Assembly (NCBI GenBank): GCA_016218095.1
Contig: JACREV010000004.1
Coordinates: forward strand, 1 to 32,887
Source: Deltaproteobacteria bacterium
GTDB taxonomy: Bacteria > Desulfobacterota > GWC2-55-46
Direction of reading: 5' to 3'
DNA: 32,887 nt
Both the position numbers and the translations under genes were made by a program. Below the pieces are notes generated by a model. That model ran no database searches and had not been told where the DNA came from. It saw only the letters and a list, made by a program, of their open reading frames with translations. Shown one piece after another: positions 8,608 through 15,675 of the stretch (its first letter is position 1; the number at the start of each line of letters is the position of its first letter).

Positions 8608-8850
8608 GCGGGTTCAGGTTTGCAACCTGAACCCATTGTTTCGTGACCTTAATCGCGTTTGTATCGACTGTTTGAATCTTCTGCCTAAAGCCCTTTTGCG
8701 CGCTCCGCGCGCTTTTGGCGATGGCTCCGAGCGCTTTCTTCCTCCCCCACCCGCTCGCTCGCCCCTTTAGCGCTTCGCGTAAATCTTCCTCGGCTCGCTC
8801 GCCTCTTCCTCTCTTAGGCGCTCTCCGCCATGCGCCCGTGTGTTGGTAAA
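8608..8850. repeat. Dispersed ~250-bp structured intergenic repeat, copy 1
   Basis: It begins with a 10-bp perfect hairpin (8611-8620 with 8624-8633) of the GGTTCAGG...CCTGAACC type. Next comes a GC-rich hairpin core, GCGCGCTCCGCGCGC. It ends with the shared segment CTCTCCGCCATGCGCC and TTGGTAAA. Related copies lie at 10099-10215, 10417-10685 and 20528-20732. The order of blocks is conserved, and open reading frames across it are broken in another copy, so I read it as non-coding. Confidence 0.8.
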
Positions 8851-8901
8851 ACAAAACGAAAAAATTTTGCATTTTTTCCGCTTCGCCCCAAGGGAATAAA
8901 A

Positions 8902-8931
8902 ATCCCCGGCCTTGATTAAAAGGCCGGGGAT
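8902..8931 (-). terminator. Rho-independent terminator of the PEP-CTERM gene
   Basis: A perfect 12-bp stem (8902-8913 with 8920-8931) with a 6-nt loop is followed on the minus strand by TTTTATT. It lies 49 nt beyond the stop codon of the PEP-CTERM gene. Confidence 0.85.
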
Positions 8932-8979
8932 GAATGGTCTTATGTTCGATTCGTTTGGGCTTGAAACCGCCGCTGGCGC

Positions 8980-9591
8980 CTATCCCTTAAACTTCCTCCT
9001 CACAAAGCCGAGCCCTACAAGGCCGCTTCCAAGGAGAAGCATCGTGGAGGGTTCGGGAACGGAAGCGGTGTCATTGAAGGTAAAGTTATCCCAATAGACG
9101 CTGTTGTTATTCACACCTACGCCATAGAACTCAACCCAGGCGATAGATGCCGACCCTGTTGAGACGCTGAGGGTATTGCCGGCATAAGAAGACGCGGGGT
9201 TGTAAAAGAAGGCTGAATCGACAAGGGTGTTAAACGAATCGTAGGCATAAAGATACAGGTTGTCTGCATCCGCGTCATAATCTCCTATAGTGACGCTTAC
9301 GTAATCCGTCAGCGATGATAGGGTAGCGATCGTGCTGTTGCCAGCGGTATTAAACGGAAAATTTAACACCGCCTGACCGGAAAAATCAGGGTCCAAGGAA
9401 ACGGTTTGAATTTGAAAATCACTGCCGCCAGTGTTGTCGAAGGTTACGCCAAGGAAGTTGGTGTTGAAAGCCGCCTCCGTATAATTACCGCTGGCCAAGC
9501 TGTTGAAATCATAGGTTATAAGCGTCGCCTCAGCATTTGCCGCAAAGGATACTACTCCAATGCTGAGCAAAATCATTAGTGCTCTTTTCAT
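8980..9591 (-). CDS. PEP-CTERM sorting-domain exported protein
   Basis: The 203-residue secreted protein has a signal peptide (MKRALMILLSIGVVSFAANA). The middle is Thr/Ser/Asn-rich and all-beta looking, a lectin/jelly-roll-like architecture with FNSL, GVTFDN and WDNFTF segments. It ends with a PEP-CTERM sorting signal: VPEPST at about 178, a hydrophobic helix, and RRKFKG. PEP-CTERM proteins are processed by an exosortase (EpsH) and often belong to biofilm or extracellular-polysaccharide systems; no exosortase gene is in the window. The start has a strong GGAGG site 6 nt upstream. The gene is visibly more A+T-rich than its neighbours and sits between repeats, suggesting acquisition. Confidence 0.9.
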   Translation of the reverse strand: MKRALMILLSIGVVSFAANAEATLITYDFNSLASGNYTEAAFNTNFLGVTFDNTGGSDFQIQTVSLDPDFSGQAVLNFPFNTAGNSTIATLSSLTDYVSVTIGDYDADADNLYLYAYDSFNTLVDSAFFYNPASSYAGNTLSVSTGSASIAWVEFYGVGVNNNSVYWDNFTFNDTASVPEPSTMLLLGSGLVGLGFVRRKFKG

Positions 9592-9825
9592 GATTCGCCT
9601 CCTGTCCGGGTTTTATCACTAAATAAAAGCAAATCACGTGCCAAAAAAACTAAGTATGTAATTTTCTTCAAGTATCAAAAATGATAAAACAGATAAATGT
9701 AAAAAAACTTGACACCTTCTTTTTAAAAAAAAGGAGGCTACCGCATTATCCCCTTATAATTCAACACATTAGGTAATAGCTGAAGAGTGTAAAAAAATCG
9801 TTAAATTTTTATAGCTCTCCGAGGC
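9592..9825. other. A+T-rich non-coding stretch upstream of the PEP-CTERM gene
   Basis: This 234-nt region is much richer in A and T than the surroundings, with many A-runs, and no reading frame can be supported. It must contain the PEP-CTERM promoter on the minus strand, but I could not single out a convincing -35/-10 pair. Confidence 0.4.
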
Positions 9826-9915
9826 TCAATCTGCCCCTGCCATACATGCGGCAAATCCGAAGGAGAAGGCGAAGACAATCGAGAGTATGGCAAGGATGAT
9901 GGTCGAGGGCTTCAT
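9826..9915 (-). pseudogene. Decayed 5' fragment of a second cstA copy
   Basis: Reading from ATG 9915, the frame gives MKPSTIILAILSIVF, then about 8 further CstA-like residues (FSFGFA), and then diverges to a stop at 9826. The intact cstA begins MKPSTIILCILSIVF. Nucleotide similarity continues about 70 nt upstream of both start codons (AAGGTAAAG, GGGTGTC, AAGG-AGGGCCC blocks). Only the first ~23 codons remain, so this is a remnant of a segmental duplication, not a functional gene. Small intervening differences indicate it is not recent. Confidence 0.8.
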
Positions 9916-10020
9916 AAGGAGCTAAATAGTATAAGGTAAAGAGAGGCGGGGTGTCGATAAAGGAAGGCCCTCACGGCATTAAGCCCGCAAAAACAGACTT
10001 GAAATTACGACCCCTCCCAA

Positions 10021-10076
10021 CCTCCCCTTGTAAAAAGGGGAGGAGTTATAAAGCTCCCCTCCTTGACAAGGAGGGG
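10021..10076. repeat. Pair of CCCCTCC-type palindromes
   Basis: Two perfect 9-bp inverted repeats lie back to back: 10021-10029 with 10035-10043, and 10056-10064 with 10068-10076. The same family of purine/pyrimidine palindromes occurs at 13040-13058, 16410-16430 and 20782-20862. Here the pair interrupts the duplicated cstA-leader/repeat segment. Confidence 0.6.
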
Positions 10077-10098
10077 CCAGGGGAGGTCGCTCTTTTGC

Positions 10099-10215
10099 CG
10101 ATTCAGGTTTGTAAGGTTTGCAAACCCATTAATTCGTAACCCTAACCGCGTTTGTATCGGCTGTTTGAATCTTCTGCCCAAAGCCCTATTGCGCGCTCCG
10201 CGCGCTTTCGAACAA
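10099..10215. repeat. Dispersed structured repeat, copy 2 (truncated)
   Basis: It matches copy 1 closely, including the copy-specific stretch CGCGTTTGTATCG and CTGTTTGAATCTTCTGCC, through the GCGCGCTCCGCGCGC core. It is cut off there by the palindromic element that starts at 10222. Shared copy-specific sequence and the adjacent cstA remnant show that copies 1 and 2 arose by one segmental duplication. Confidence 0.75.
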
Positions 10216-10221
10216 AAGCTT

Positions 10222-10393
10222 GTCATTGCGAGCGGAGCGAAGCAATCTCATCTTTTGACCCATGCGCAAGAGATTGCTTCGTCGCTTGCGCTTGGCGCGC
10301 GGCCAAAGCCAAATCAATGCCCGTGGACTTTTCGGGGCACAGCCGCTTGACACCGATTAGCTGGTCCGGCGCGGACCGCTCCTCGCAATGACA
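10222..10393. mobile_element. 172-bp palindromic element (MITE/REP-like) with GTCATTGCGAG termini
   Basis: It is bounded by perfect 11-bp terminal inverted repeats (10222-10232 and 10383-10393). Inside is a second inverted pair around GAAGCAATCTC and GAGATTGCTTC. TCATTGCGAGCG-AGCGAAGCAATC elements are widespread short non-coding repeats in bacterial genomes. No transposase is encoded. It lies exactly at the broken end of repeat copy 2. Confidence 0.7.
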
Positions 10394-10416
10394 GCACGGT
10401 TTTTTCATCGTTTCTG

Positions 10417-10685
10417 CGGGTTCAGGCTTGTAACCTGAACCCATTAATTCGTAATCCGAACATACTGTATGGGTTATTCGCATCTTTTGCCCAAAGCCGT
10501 TTTGCGCGCTCCGCGCGCTTTTGGCGATGGCTCCGAGCGCTTTCTCCCTCTACCCCCCGCTCGCGCGCCCCTTGCGCGCTCATTTCCCAGTTGTTTGCGC
10601 GCCGAGCGCAAGCGTCTAATCTCCCCCGGCGCGCTCGCCTCCCCTCCCTTAGGCGCTTTCCGCCATGCGCCTGTGTTTGTAAAAA
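10417..10685. repeat. Dispersed structured repeat, copy 3 (longest)
   Basis: It contains all blocks: the GGTTCAGG/CCTGAACC hairpin (10420-10442), the GCGCGCTCCGCGCGC core, an extra GCGCGC-rich segment with GCCGAGCGCAAGCGTCTAAT, and the terminal CTTTCCGCCATGCGCC...TTGTAAA block. The extra segment GAGCGCAAGCGTCTAATC is shared with copy 4 but not copy 1. Confidence 0.75.
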
Positions 10686-10716
10686 CCAAAAAAAAATTAT
10701 TAGAGGATTAGTATGG

Positions 10717-10739
10717 TAGGGTGCGCGCAACGCACCCTA
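10717..10739 (-). terminator. Hairpin at the 3' end of the PD-(D/E)XK-like gene
   Basis: TAGGGTGCG (10717-10725) pairs with 10731-10739, overlapping the stop codon. It resembles the very common GGGTGCG-TTGCG-CGCACCC repeat. It could protect or end the transcript, but there is no T-run, so this is a weak call. Confidence 0.35.
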
Positions 10740-11222
10740 TACGGCTTTGACGCCCCACCAATTCGTGGTTTCGGTCTTAAACACGAAGCTCTTAATCTCC
10801 GGATCTTTGGAGTACCTTTCGACATACGATTTATTCATCTTCCATCCAGACGCCAACTTCCTATTCGGAAATAGTTCGAGCAGATGGTCCATTGACAAAA
10901 TATAGCCTCTAATAATGTTTCCTGCATCTACGACTATGGCGAAATAAGGGACCACGCCGAAAGCCTTACATGCGGCCTCAGCTTTGGTGAAGTTATCGTT
11001 CGGAATGGTGATGTATTCTTCTTCAGCGCCTTCGCTTCGACTTCGACTTTTTACCGAGATGCCCATCACTTCATTTGTATTGGGATTCCGAGCAATTATA
11101 TCGATTCCGGTATGGTCAACAAAAGCACACTCGAAGCCATATTTCGAGAGCCAATAGAGAATCATGGCTTCTCCAAATTCACCAGCTATTCTCGAATGCC
11201 GCGTGCTCTTATTTATTTTCAT
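10737..11222 (-). CDS. PD-(D/E)XK endonuclease-like protein of unknown role
   Basis: The 161-residue cytoplasmic protein begins with RIAGEFGEAMILYWLSKYGF, a helix with a conserved Glu as in Holliday-resolvase-like and restriction-endonuclease-like folds. HTGIDIIARNP (D41) and GISVKSRSR (K58) follow. The D-x(n)-(E/Q/S)-x-K order is that of a PD-(D/E)XK core, but the middle acidic position reads S56, so catalysis may be altered. The C-terminal half (WKMNKSYVERYSKDPEIKSF) matches no domain I recognise. Base composition is clearly A+T-richer than tldD or cstA, suggesting transfer. It lies 39 nt downstream of the YHS gene. Confidence 0.65.
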   Translation of the reverse strand: MKINKSTRHSRIAGEFGEAMILYWLSKYGFECAFVDHTGIDIIARNPNTNEVMGISVKSRSRSEGAEEEYITIPNDNFTKAEAACKAFGVVPYFAIVVDAGNIIRGYILSMDHLLELFPNRKLASGWKMNKSYVERYSKDPEIKSFVFKTETTNWWGVKAV

Positions 11223-11261
11223 TTCGTCATTTTGTACGATGGGCTCCGCCCATCAATCCCC

Positions 11262-11441
11262 CTACTTCTCCTCGTCCCTTATCCAGTCCACGGGCTTGCC
11301 GGACAGATACTTCTCCGGGTCGCGCTCGAACCTCTCCTTGCAACCCTCACCGCAGAAGTAGTAAGTCGTGCCCTTGTATTCATACCTGGAAGGGGCCTTT
11401 TCCTCGGAGAGCTTCATCCCGCAGACCGGGTCTTTTGTCAT
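11262..11441 (-). CDS. YHS-domain protein, 59 residues
   Basis: Begins MTKDPVCGMKL and contains YEYKGTTYYFCGEGCKERFERDPEKY, the full YHS motif: DPVCGM plus FC-x3-C-x-x-F. YHS domains occur alone or attached to heavy-metal ATPases and bind metal ions through these cysteines. The ATG (11441) overlaps the tldD stop codon as ATGA, and a GAGGGAG ribosome-binding site sits just inside tldD, so it is translationally coupled to tldD. A GATGGGC/GCCCATC hairpin (11238-11254) follows. The role may be metal delivery or storage, but this cannot be resolved from the sequence. Confidence 0.9.
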   Translation of the reverse strand: MTKDPVCGMKLSEEKAPSRYEYKGTTYYFCGEGCKERFERDPEKYLSGKPVDWIRDEEK

Positions 11442-12850
11442 ATCTCCCTCTTTGAAAGGACCGCCCCTTTGACGTCCCCGCCGACGGTTATCTCCGGGAT
11501 GCGTAGAGTCGGCTGTGCGTCGGATACCGGCACGCCCTGCGCGTCCTTGCCGCAGGTGCCGATGCTGAAGCCCAAGTCGCTCCCCACCATGTCTATGTTC
11601 ATGAGGACTTCGGGGCCGTTGCCCGTAAGCGTCGCTCCCCTGACCATCTCTCCTATCTTTCCCTTCTCGATAAGATAGCCCTCTGTCACCTCGAATACGA
11701 AGTCGCCGTTTACGGTATTGACCTGGCCGCCGCCCATCTTTTTGACGAACAACCCCTTGTCGAGCGACCTTATGATGGCCTCCGGGTCGTCCTTGCCCGG
11801 CGCGATGAGCGTGTTCGTCATGCGCGGGATGGGCCTGTGGTGATAGGACTCTCTCCTTCCGTTCCCCGTAGGCTTGTGTCCGCTCTTCATGGAGTTCAAT
11901 CTGTCGCACATGTAGCTCTTCAGGACACCATTCTCGACGAGCACGGTCTTTTCCGCCCGCACGCCCTCGTCGTCAAAGAAGAACGACCCCCTCTTGTAAG
12001 GGATGGTAGCGTCGTCGAGGACGGTTATGATCGGGGCGGCTACCTTCTCGCCGATCTTGCCGGAATAGACGGAGAGGTTCTGTTGCGCGAGGTCGGCCTC
12101 CAACCCGTGGCCCACGGCCTCGTGTATCATCGTGCCGCCTGCGTCGGATGAGAGTATCACGCCCATCCTGCCTCCGGGGGCCCTGCGCGCCTTGAGCATC
12201 GAGAGCGCCCTCTTTGCGGCGGTCCGTGCTACGGTCTCCGGCGGGGTCTCGTCGAACGCCTCTATCCCGAACGCGCCGCCGAGCGGCTCGTAGCCGGTCT
12301 GGACGACGTCGCCTTCCTTCGATACCGCGTTGCACAAAAATATGAGCCCTACCCGTTCTTCTTCCACCCACTCGCCGAGCGAGTTCACGACCGCCAGCCT
12401 CTTGAAGCCGTCGCCGTAGACGACCCTCACCTGGACTATCCTCTTGTCCGTCTTCCAGGCGGTGTCCATCGCGCGGTTCACAAGAGAGACCTTCTCTTTC
12501 AAATCGGTCTGTATCGGGAGCTTCTTTATGTCGAAGCCCGGGGCCTTCTCCTTCTTTACGAGGCCTATGTCGCCGGCCTCTTTCCCATCACGCACGCCGT
12601 TGGCGACCGTCCTCGCGACCTCAAGGAGCCCCTTCTCTGTCAGGTCGTTCGTGTAGGCGTAATAGGTCTTGAGGTTGGCGATGACCCGGACTCCGCACCC
12701 CCTGTCGCGGCCCGTTATGACCTTCTCTATCCTGCCCTCCTCAGAGACTATGGAGGTGTTATAGGTGTCCTCGACGTAGATGTCCGCGAACTCGCCTCCG
12801 TTTTTGAGAGCGGCTTTAAGGACCTTGAACGGCTCGAACGAGTCAATCAT
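11438..12850 (-). CDS. tldD: Zinc metalloprotease TldD
   Basis: TldD/PmbA-family peptidase subunit of 470 residues. The zinc site is HEAVGH at 243-248, with GLEADL following. The GTCGKDAQG loop with its conserved Cys lies near residue 440, both diagnostic of TldD rather than the inactive partner TldE/PmbA. In other bacteria the TldD-TldE heterodimer degrades unfolded peptides and matures modified peptides (microcin B17, some RiPPs) and antitoxins. No tldE/pmbA gene is adjacent, which is atypical for the pair. It is coupled to the downstream YHS gene. Confidence 0.93.
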   Translation of the reverse strand: MIDSFEPFKVLKAALKNGGEFADIYVEDTYNTSIVSEEGRIEKVITGRDRGCGVRVIANLKTYYAYTNDLTEKGLLEVARTVANGVRDGKEAGDIGLVKKEKAPGFDIKKLPIQTDLKEKVSLVNRAMDTAWKTDKRIVQVRVVYGDGFKRLAVVNSLGEWVEEERVGLIFLCNAVSKEGDVVQTGYEPLGGAFGIEAFDETPPETVARTAAKRALSMLKARRAPGGRMGVILSSDAGGTMIHEAVGHGLEADLAQQNLSVYSGKIGEKVAAPIITVLDDATIPYKRGSFFFDDEGVRAEKTVLVENGVLKSYMCDRLNSMKSGHKPTGNGRRESYHHRPIPRMTNTLIAPGKDDPEAIIRSLDKGLFVKKMGGGQVNTVNGDFVFEVTEGYLIEKGKIGEMVRGATLTGNGPEVLMNIDMVGSDLGFSIGTCGKDAQGVPVSDAQPTLRIPEITVGGDVKGAVLSKREI

Positions 12851-12966
12851 TTATCCTGTATCTCCTTTAGGAATCTTTATTGTCGAACAGATTTGCTGGA
12901 AAGGCGGAACAATAAGAGAGAGCTTTCGGCCCCTCCCTTTGCAAGAGAACTTTGTATAGACGCTGG

Positions 12967-12993
12967 ATTCCCGCTTTAAGCGCGCGGGAATGA
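12967..12993. repeat. ATTCCCGC...GCGGGAAT intergenic palindrome
   Basis: GGATTCCCGC and GCGGGAATGACGG flank a short spacer. This is the same kind of repeat as at 70-93, located in the 255-nt gap upstream of tldD. The remainder of the gap holds another palindrome (13040-13058) and no convincing gene. Confidence 0.4.
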
Positions 12994-13039
12994 CGGCATA
13001 ACAGAGGGGCATGGGGAGGTCCGTTTAATCTCCCCCCGC

Positions 13040-13058
13040 CCCTCTTTAGAAAAGAGGG
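13040..13058. repeat. CCCTCTTT-aga-AAAGAGGG palindrome
   Basis: An 8-bp perfect inverted repeat with a 3-nt loop, located after the Cys-rich mini-gene. It belongs to the same family as those at 10021-10076, 16410-16430 and 20782-20862. Confidence 0.5.
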
Positions 13059-13105
13059 ATAAAGAAGAAACCTTCAAAACGCCTCTCATCGCCAGATACT
13101 CTCCC

Positions 13106-13297
13106 CTACTCCGCGCCCCTCGGCTTTCGCACCTTTTGCTCGAACCTCTGGCACGGCAGGCCCGACGAGTTGAAGACCACGGCAGAGGGGACCTCCCGGC
13201 TCTTGAAGCCGAGCGCCTTGCACCCCCTCGGGAAGAACTCGTCCCAGGTGATGTAAAAGAACTTGCACTTGAAGCAGTCTACCTTCAGAACGGCCAT
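13106..13297 (-). CDS. Conserved 63-residue Cys-rich protein
   Basis: Starts MAVLKVDCFKCKFFYITWDEFF. It holds a C-x2-C pair (C8, C11), a third Cys in RGCKALGF and a fourth in GLPCQRFEQK, so four cysteines could bind one Zn or an Fe-S centre. The composition, compact length and conserved-looking aromatic core support a real gene. I recognise it only as a small conserved family of unknown function. It lies 12 nt downstream of prpB on the same strand and could be the last gene of the prpD-prpB unit. Confidence 0.7.
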   Translation of the reverse strand: MAVLKVDCFKCKFFYITWDEFFPRGCKALGFKSREVPSAVVFNSSGLPCQRFEQKVRKPRGAE

Positions 13298-13309
13298 CTT
13301 TGATATCCG

Positions 13310-14170
13310 TCAAACCGTTTTTGGGCCAGTCTCTTCCGGGGGCTCGAAGCCACGGTATTTAAGCAGCTCGTAGAGCTCCGCCCTTGTCTGGAGCTTATCG
13401 AGCATGCCTTCCTGAGTCCCCTTATCCCTTATCTCAAGAAGCGCGTTCTCAATAGCCTTCATCGCGGCGCGAAACGCCGTCATCGGGAATATAACGATAG
13501 AATAACCCATCTCCTTGAATTCATCCACAGTGAAATATGGGGTCCTGCCGAACTCGGTCATGTTGGCCATGAGCGGAGCGCGGACCTCGCTCGCGTAGTA
13601 TTCGAACTCGTCCCTTGTGGTGAGCGCCTCCGGGAATATGATATCGGCCCCGGCCTCCGCGTATAAACGTCCCCGCTCTATCGCCGCCTCTATGCCTTCG
13701 ATCGCGTAGGAGTCGGTCCTCGCTATGATGAGGAACTCTTCGTCCTTCCTCGCCTTGACCCCAGCCTCTATCTTTGCCGCGAACTCCTCAGGCGTAACGA
13801 CCTCTTTGCCCGGCAGATGTCCGCACCTCTTCGGGTATCTCTGGTCCTCTATTTGAACGGCCCTTGCGCCGAGCTCTTCAAATAAGGCCACCGTGCCGCC
13901 TGTCTCCTCAGGACCTCCGAAGCCCGTGTCGCAGTCGACTATAGCAGGGATATCGACCGCCCTTATCATATACGAAGCCAGGCGCGCCACCTCGTCCCTC
14001 GGGAGCAACCCGGCGTCCGGGAGGCCATTTGAGTTTGATACACCTGCGCCCGAGACATAAAACGCCTTGAAGCCCGCCTTCTCGACGAGCATTGCCGAGG
14101 CCGCGTCGAACGCGCCCGGTACGACGAGTGCCTCGCCCTTCCTGATAAGCCCCTTAAGACCTCCGGCCAA
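13310..14170 (-). CDS. prpB: Methylisocitrate lyase (PrpB-like, ICL/PEPM family)
   Basis: Predicted to cleave 2-methylisocitrate to pyruvate and succinate in propionate degradation. The 286-residue product carries the metal-binding DCDTGFG at 79-85, EDQ at 108-110, and the catalytic loop KRCGH at 114-118 with the nucleophilic Cys. FPEALTT, MTEFGRTP and the end TRAELYELLKY are all typical of PrpB rather than isocitrate lyase AceA. The start is TTG 14170, preceded by GGAGG at good spacing. It lies 9 nt after prpD, clearly the same operon. An oxaloacetate or other C-C lyase role is possible for the family but fits less well. Confidence 0.85.
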   Translation of the reverse strand: MAGGLKGLIRKGEALVVPGAFDAASAMLVEKAGFKAFYVSGAGVSNSNGLPDAGLLPRDEVARLASYMIRAVDIPAIVDCDTGFGGPEETGGTVALFEELGARAVQIEDQRYPKRCGHLPGKEVVTPEEFAAKIEAGVKARKDEEFLIIARTDSYAIEGIEAAIERGRLYAEAGADIIFPEALTTRDEFEYYASEVRAPLMANMTEFGRTPYFTVDEFKEMGYSIVIFPMTAFRAAMKAIENALLEIRDKGTQEGMLDKLQTRAELYELLKYRGFEPPEETGPKTV

Positions 14171-14179
14171 CCGAGCCTC

Positions 14180-15526
14180 CTATTCCCATCTTAAAAGCCC
14201 CCTTATATCAGAGGCCTTTTCAATATTCCAGAGCGCATCTAACGCCCGCTCCATGCTCTCGCCTGAAAAGAGCCAGCCGGAAAGGGCCCTGAACTTCTCT
14301 TCGACCTCTCGGTCGGTGAGCGCATCTTTCGGATGGCCCTTGGGATAGATGATCTCACGGGAGATGCGTCTGTCAGAGGCGAGCTTCACTTCTATCCTGT
14401 TCGGGACGGCCTCGGGATAGAGCCTGTCGAGCGCATCGTCTACAGTGACCCTTACCTTTTCCGCGAGCCCCAGTATCCGCGCGTCCTCGAGCTTTTCAGT
14501 GAAAGTGGCGAGGTTCACGGTGCCGTCGGCGAGCGCCGCGGCGACGACGAACGGCAGGCTGTGGTCGGCGGTCTCCCGCGTCTTGGGCCTCCATTTCTCC
14601 GCCCCCGAGATTATCTCATAAGCCGCCCTGAATGTCTTTACCTCGACGGCCTCTATCGCGTCCCCTTCCTCCATCTCGTTGTATATCTCTATCGCCGCGC
14701 CCACGGCGGACTGCGCGTGGTACTCGACGGGGAAATACTTGATGTAGGTGTCGAGTATCCTGAAGTGATCATGTCTCCCCCGAGCAAGGGGCTCGAGCTC
14801 AAAAGGCCCTGAGACGAGCTTCATAAAACCGAACTCGCCCTCGAATATCGGAGAAGGCCCTGTCATGCCGTTCTTCGCGAGCATGGCGGCGAATACCGCC
14901 TCCTTCGAGGCATGTGCGAAGGCCGCGCCCTTCCACATGGAGAGCTCCCCGGCCCTCGTCTGCCTTAAGGCGGGCGAGGTCGTCCCCGCCATGCCGAGCG
15001 CGTGGACCGTCTCTTCTTTTGACAGCCCCATGAGCATCGAGGCGGCAAGGGTAGCCGAGAACGCGCCGTAAGTCACGTGGTCCCAGCCGCGCGCCCTTAA
15101 AGAGGCCGCGTCGCAGAGCCTGCACTGGAGCTCGTATGCCGCAACGATAGCGGTTACCAACTCTTTTCCGTTTCTACCGGCGGCCTCTGCCGCGGAGAGC
15201 GCCGCCGCGATATTGTCTGAGGGGTGCGCGGGCTCCTTCGACAGATAAGTATCGTTGAAGTCGAGGTATCTTATGAGTATGCCGTTTATGAACGCCGCGT
15301 ACTCAGGAGAGGTCGCGCCACCGCCAATGATTGCGGATGACGGCCCGTCTTTTATCGAAGGCGCCACACTCAAGGCGGCCTTCGCGGGCGGGGCCCCGTA
15401 GGCCCCGAGAGCGCAGGCGAAGGAGTCGATCAAGCGCCTTTTCACCTCGCGGACGACCGCGTCGGGGAGGTCCTCGAACTTAAGCGAGCCGTACCCCGCT
15501 ATCTTTTCGGCCAAAGTAATGCTCAT
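14180..15526 (-). CDS. prpD: MmgE/PrpD-family 2-methylcitrate dehydratase
   Basis: The 448-residue protein has the MmgE/PrpD fold. The N-terminal part has RRLIDSFACALGAYG, then YLDFNDTYL and HPSDNIAAALSAAE (~70-95), with MWKGAAFAHASKEAVFAAMLA near 200 and the C-terminal region HPKDALTDREVEEKF. It would dehydrate 2-methylcitrate toward methylisocitrate, directly upstream of PrpB. No methylcitrate synthase (prpC) gene is in the neighbourhood, so the substrate assignment rests on linkage; some MmgE/PrpD proteins act on cis-aconitate-type acids. ATG at 15526. It is divergent from the phosphoribosyltransferase. Confidence 0.85.
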   Translation of the reverse strand: MSITLAEKIAGYGSLKFEDLPDAVVREVKRRLIDSFACALGAYGAPPAKAALSVAPSIKDGPSSAIIGGGATSPEYAAFINGILIRYLDFNDTYLSKEPAHPSDNIAAALSAAEAAGRNGKELVTAIVAAYELQCRLCDAASLRARGWDHVTYGAFSATLAASMLMGLSKEETVHALGMAGTTSPALRQTRAGELSMWKGAAFAHASKEAVFAAMLAKNGMTGPSPIFEGEFGFMKLVSGPFELEPLARGRHDHFRILDTYIKYFPVEYHAQSAVGAAIEIYNEMEEGDAIEAVEVKTFRAAYEIISGAEKWRPKTRETADHSLPFVVAAALADGTVNLATFTEKLEDARILGLAEKVRVTVDDALDRLYPEAVPNRIEVKLASDRRISREIIYPKGHPKDALTDREVEEKFRALSGWLFSGESMERALDALWNIEKASDIRGLLRWE

Positions 15527-15624
15527 TAGAAGCGCCTTTCGCGCAAGCTAAATATAACCCATAAGCCGGCCCCCGGCAAGGGAGGCCCCCGCAAGATACA
15601 GTATATCCCAAAATCCCGCTTTTC

Positions 15625-15652
15625 TTGACAAACGCCCTTATAGGGATATCCT
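15625..15652 (+). promoter_or_regulatory. Candidate sigma70 promoter TTGACA-N16-TATCCT
   Basis: The -35 is at 15625-15630 and the -10 at 15647-15652. The predicted start is near 15659, right before the AAAGGA ribosome-binding site of the phosphoribosyltransferase gene, giving a very short leader. This also argues against the in-frame ATG at 15625 as the real start. Confidence 0.55.
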
Positions 15653-15675
15653 TAAAATCGAAAGGACGCATGGTG

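Noticed and set aside
8526..8636. N-terminal extension of cstA to 8636
   Set aside because: The extra 37 residues lie in the leader and repeat; the duplicated relic and the family both begin at MKPST.
8600..8872. 90-residue reading frame across repeat copy 1 as a gene
   Set aside because: It is built entirely from the dispersed repeat, is Arg/Lys/Ala-biased, and the corresponding frame in copy 4 has stop codons.
10719..10740. Site-specific recombination site at the GGGTGCG palindrome
   Set aside because: This is a very common short hairpin repeat; no integrase or direct repeat accompanies it.
11454..11909. Long minus-strand reading frame upstream of the YHS start
   Set aside because: It is the out-of-frame shadow of tldD; only the last 59 codons (from 11441) are the YHS gene.
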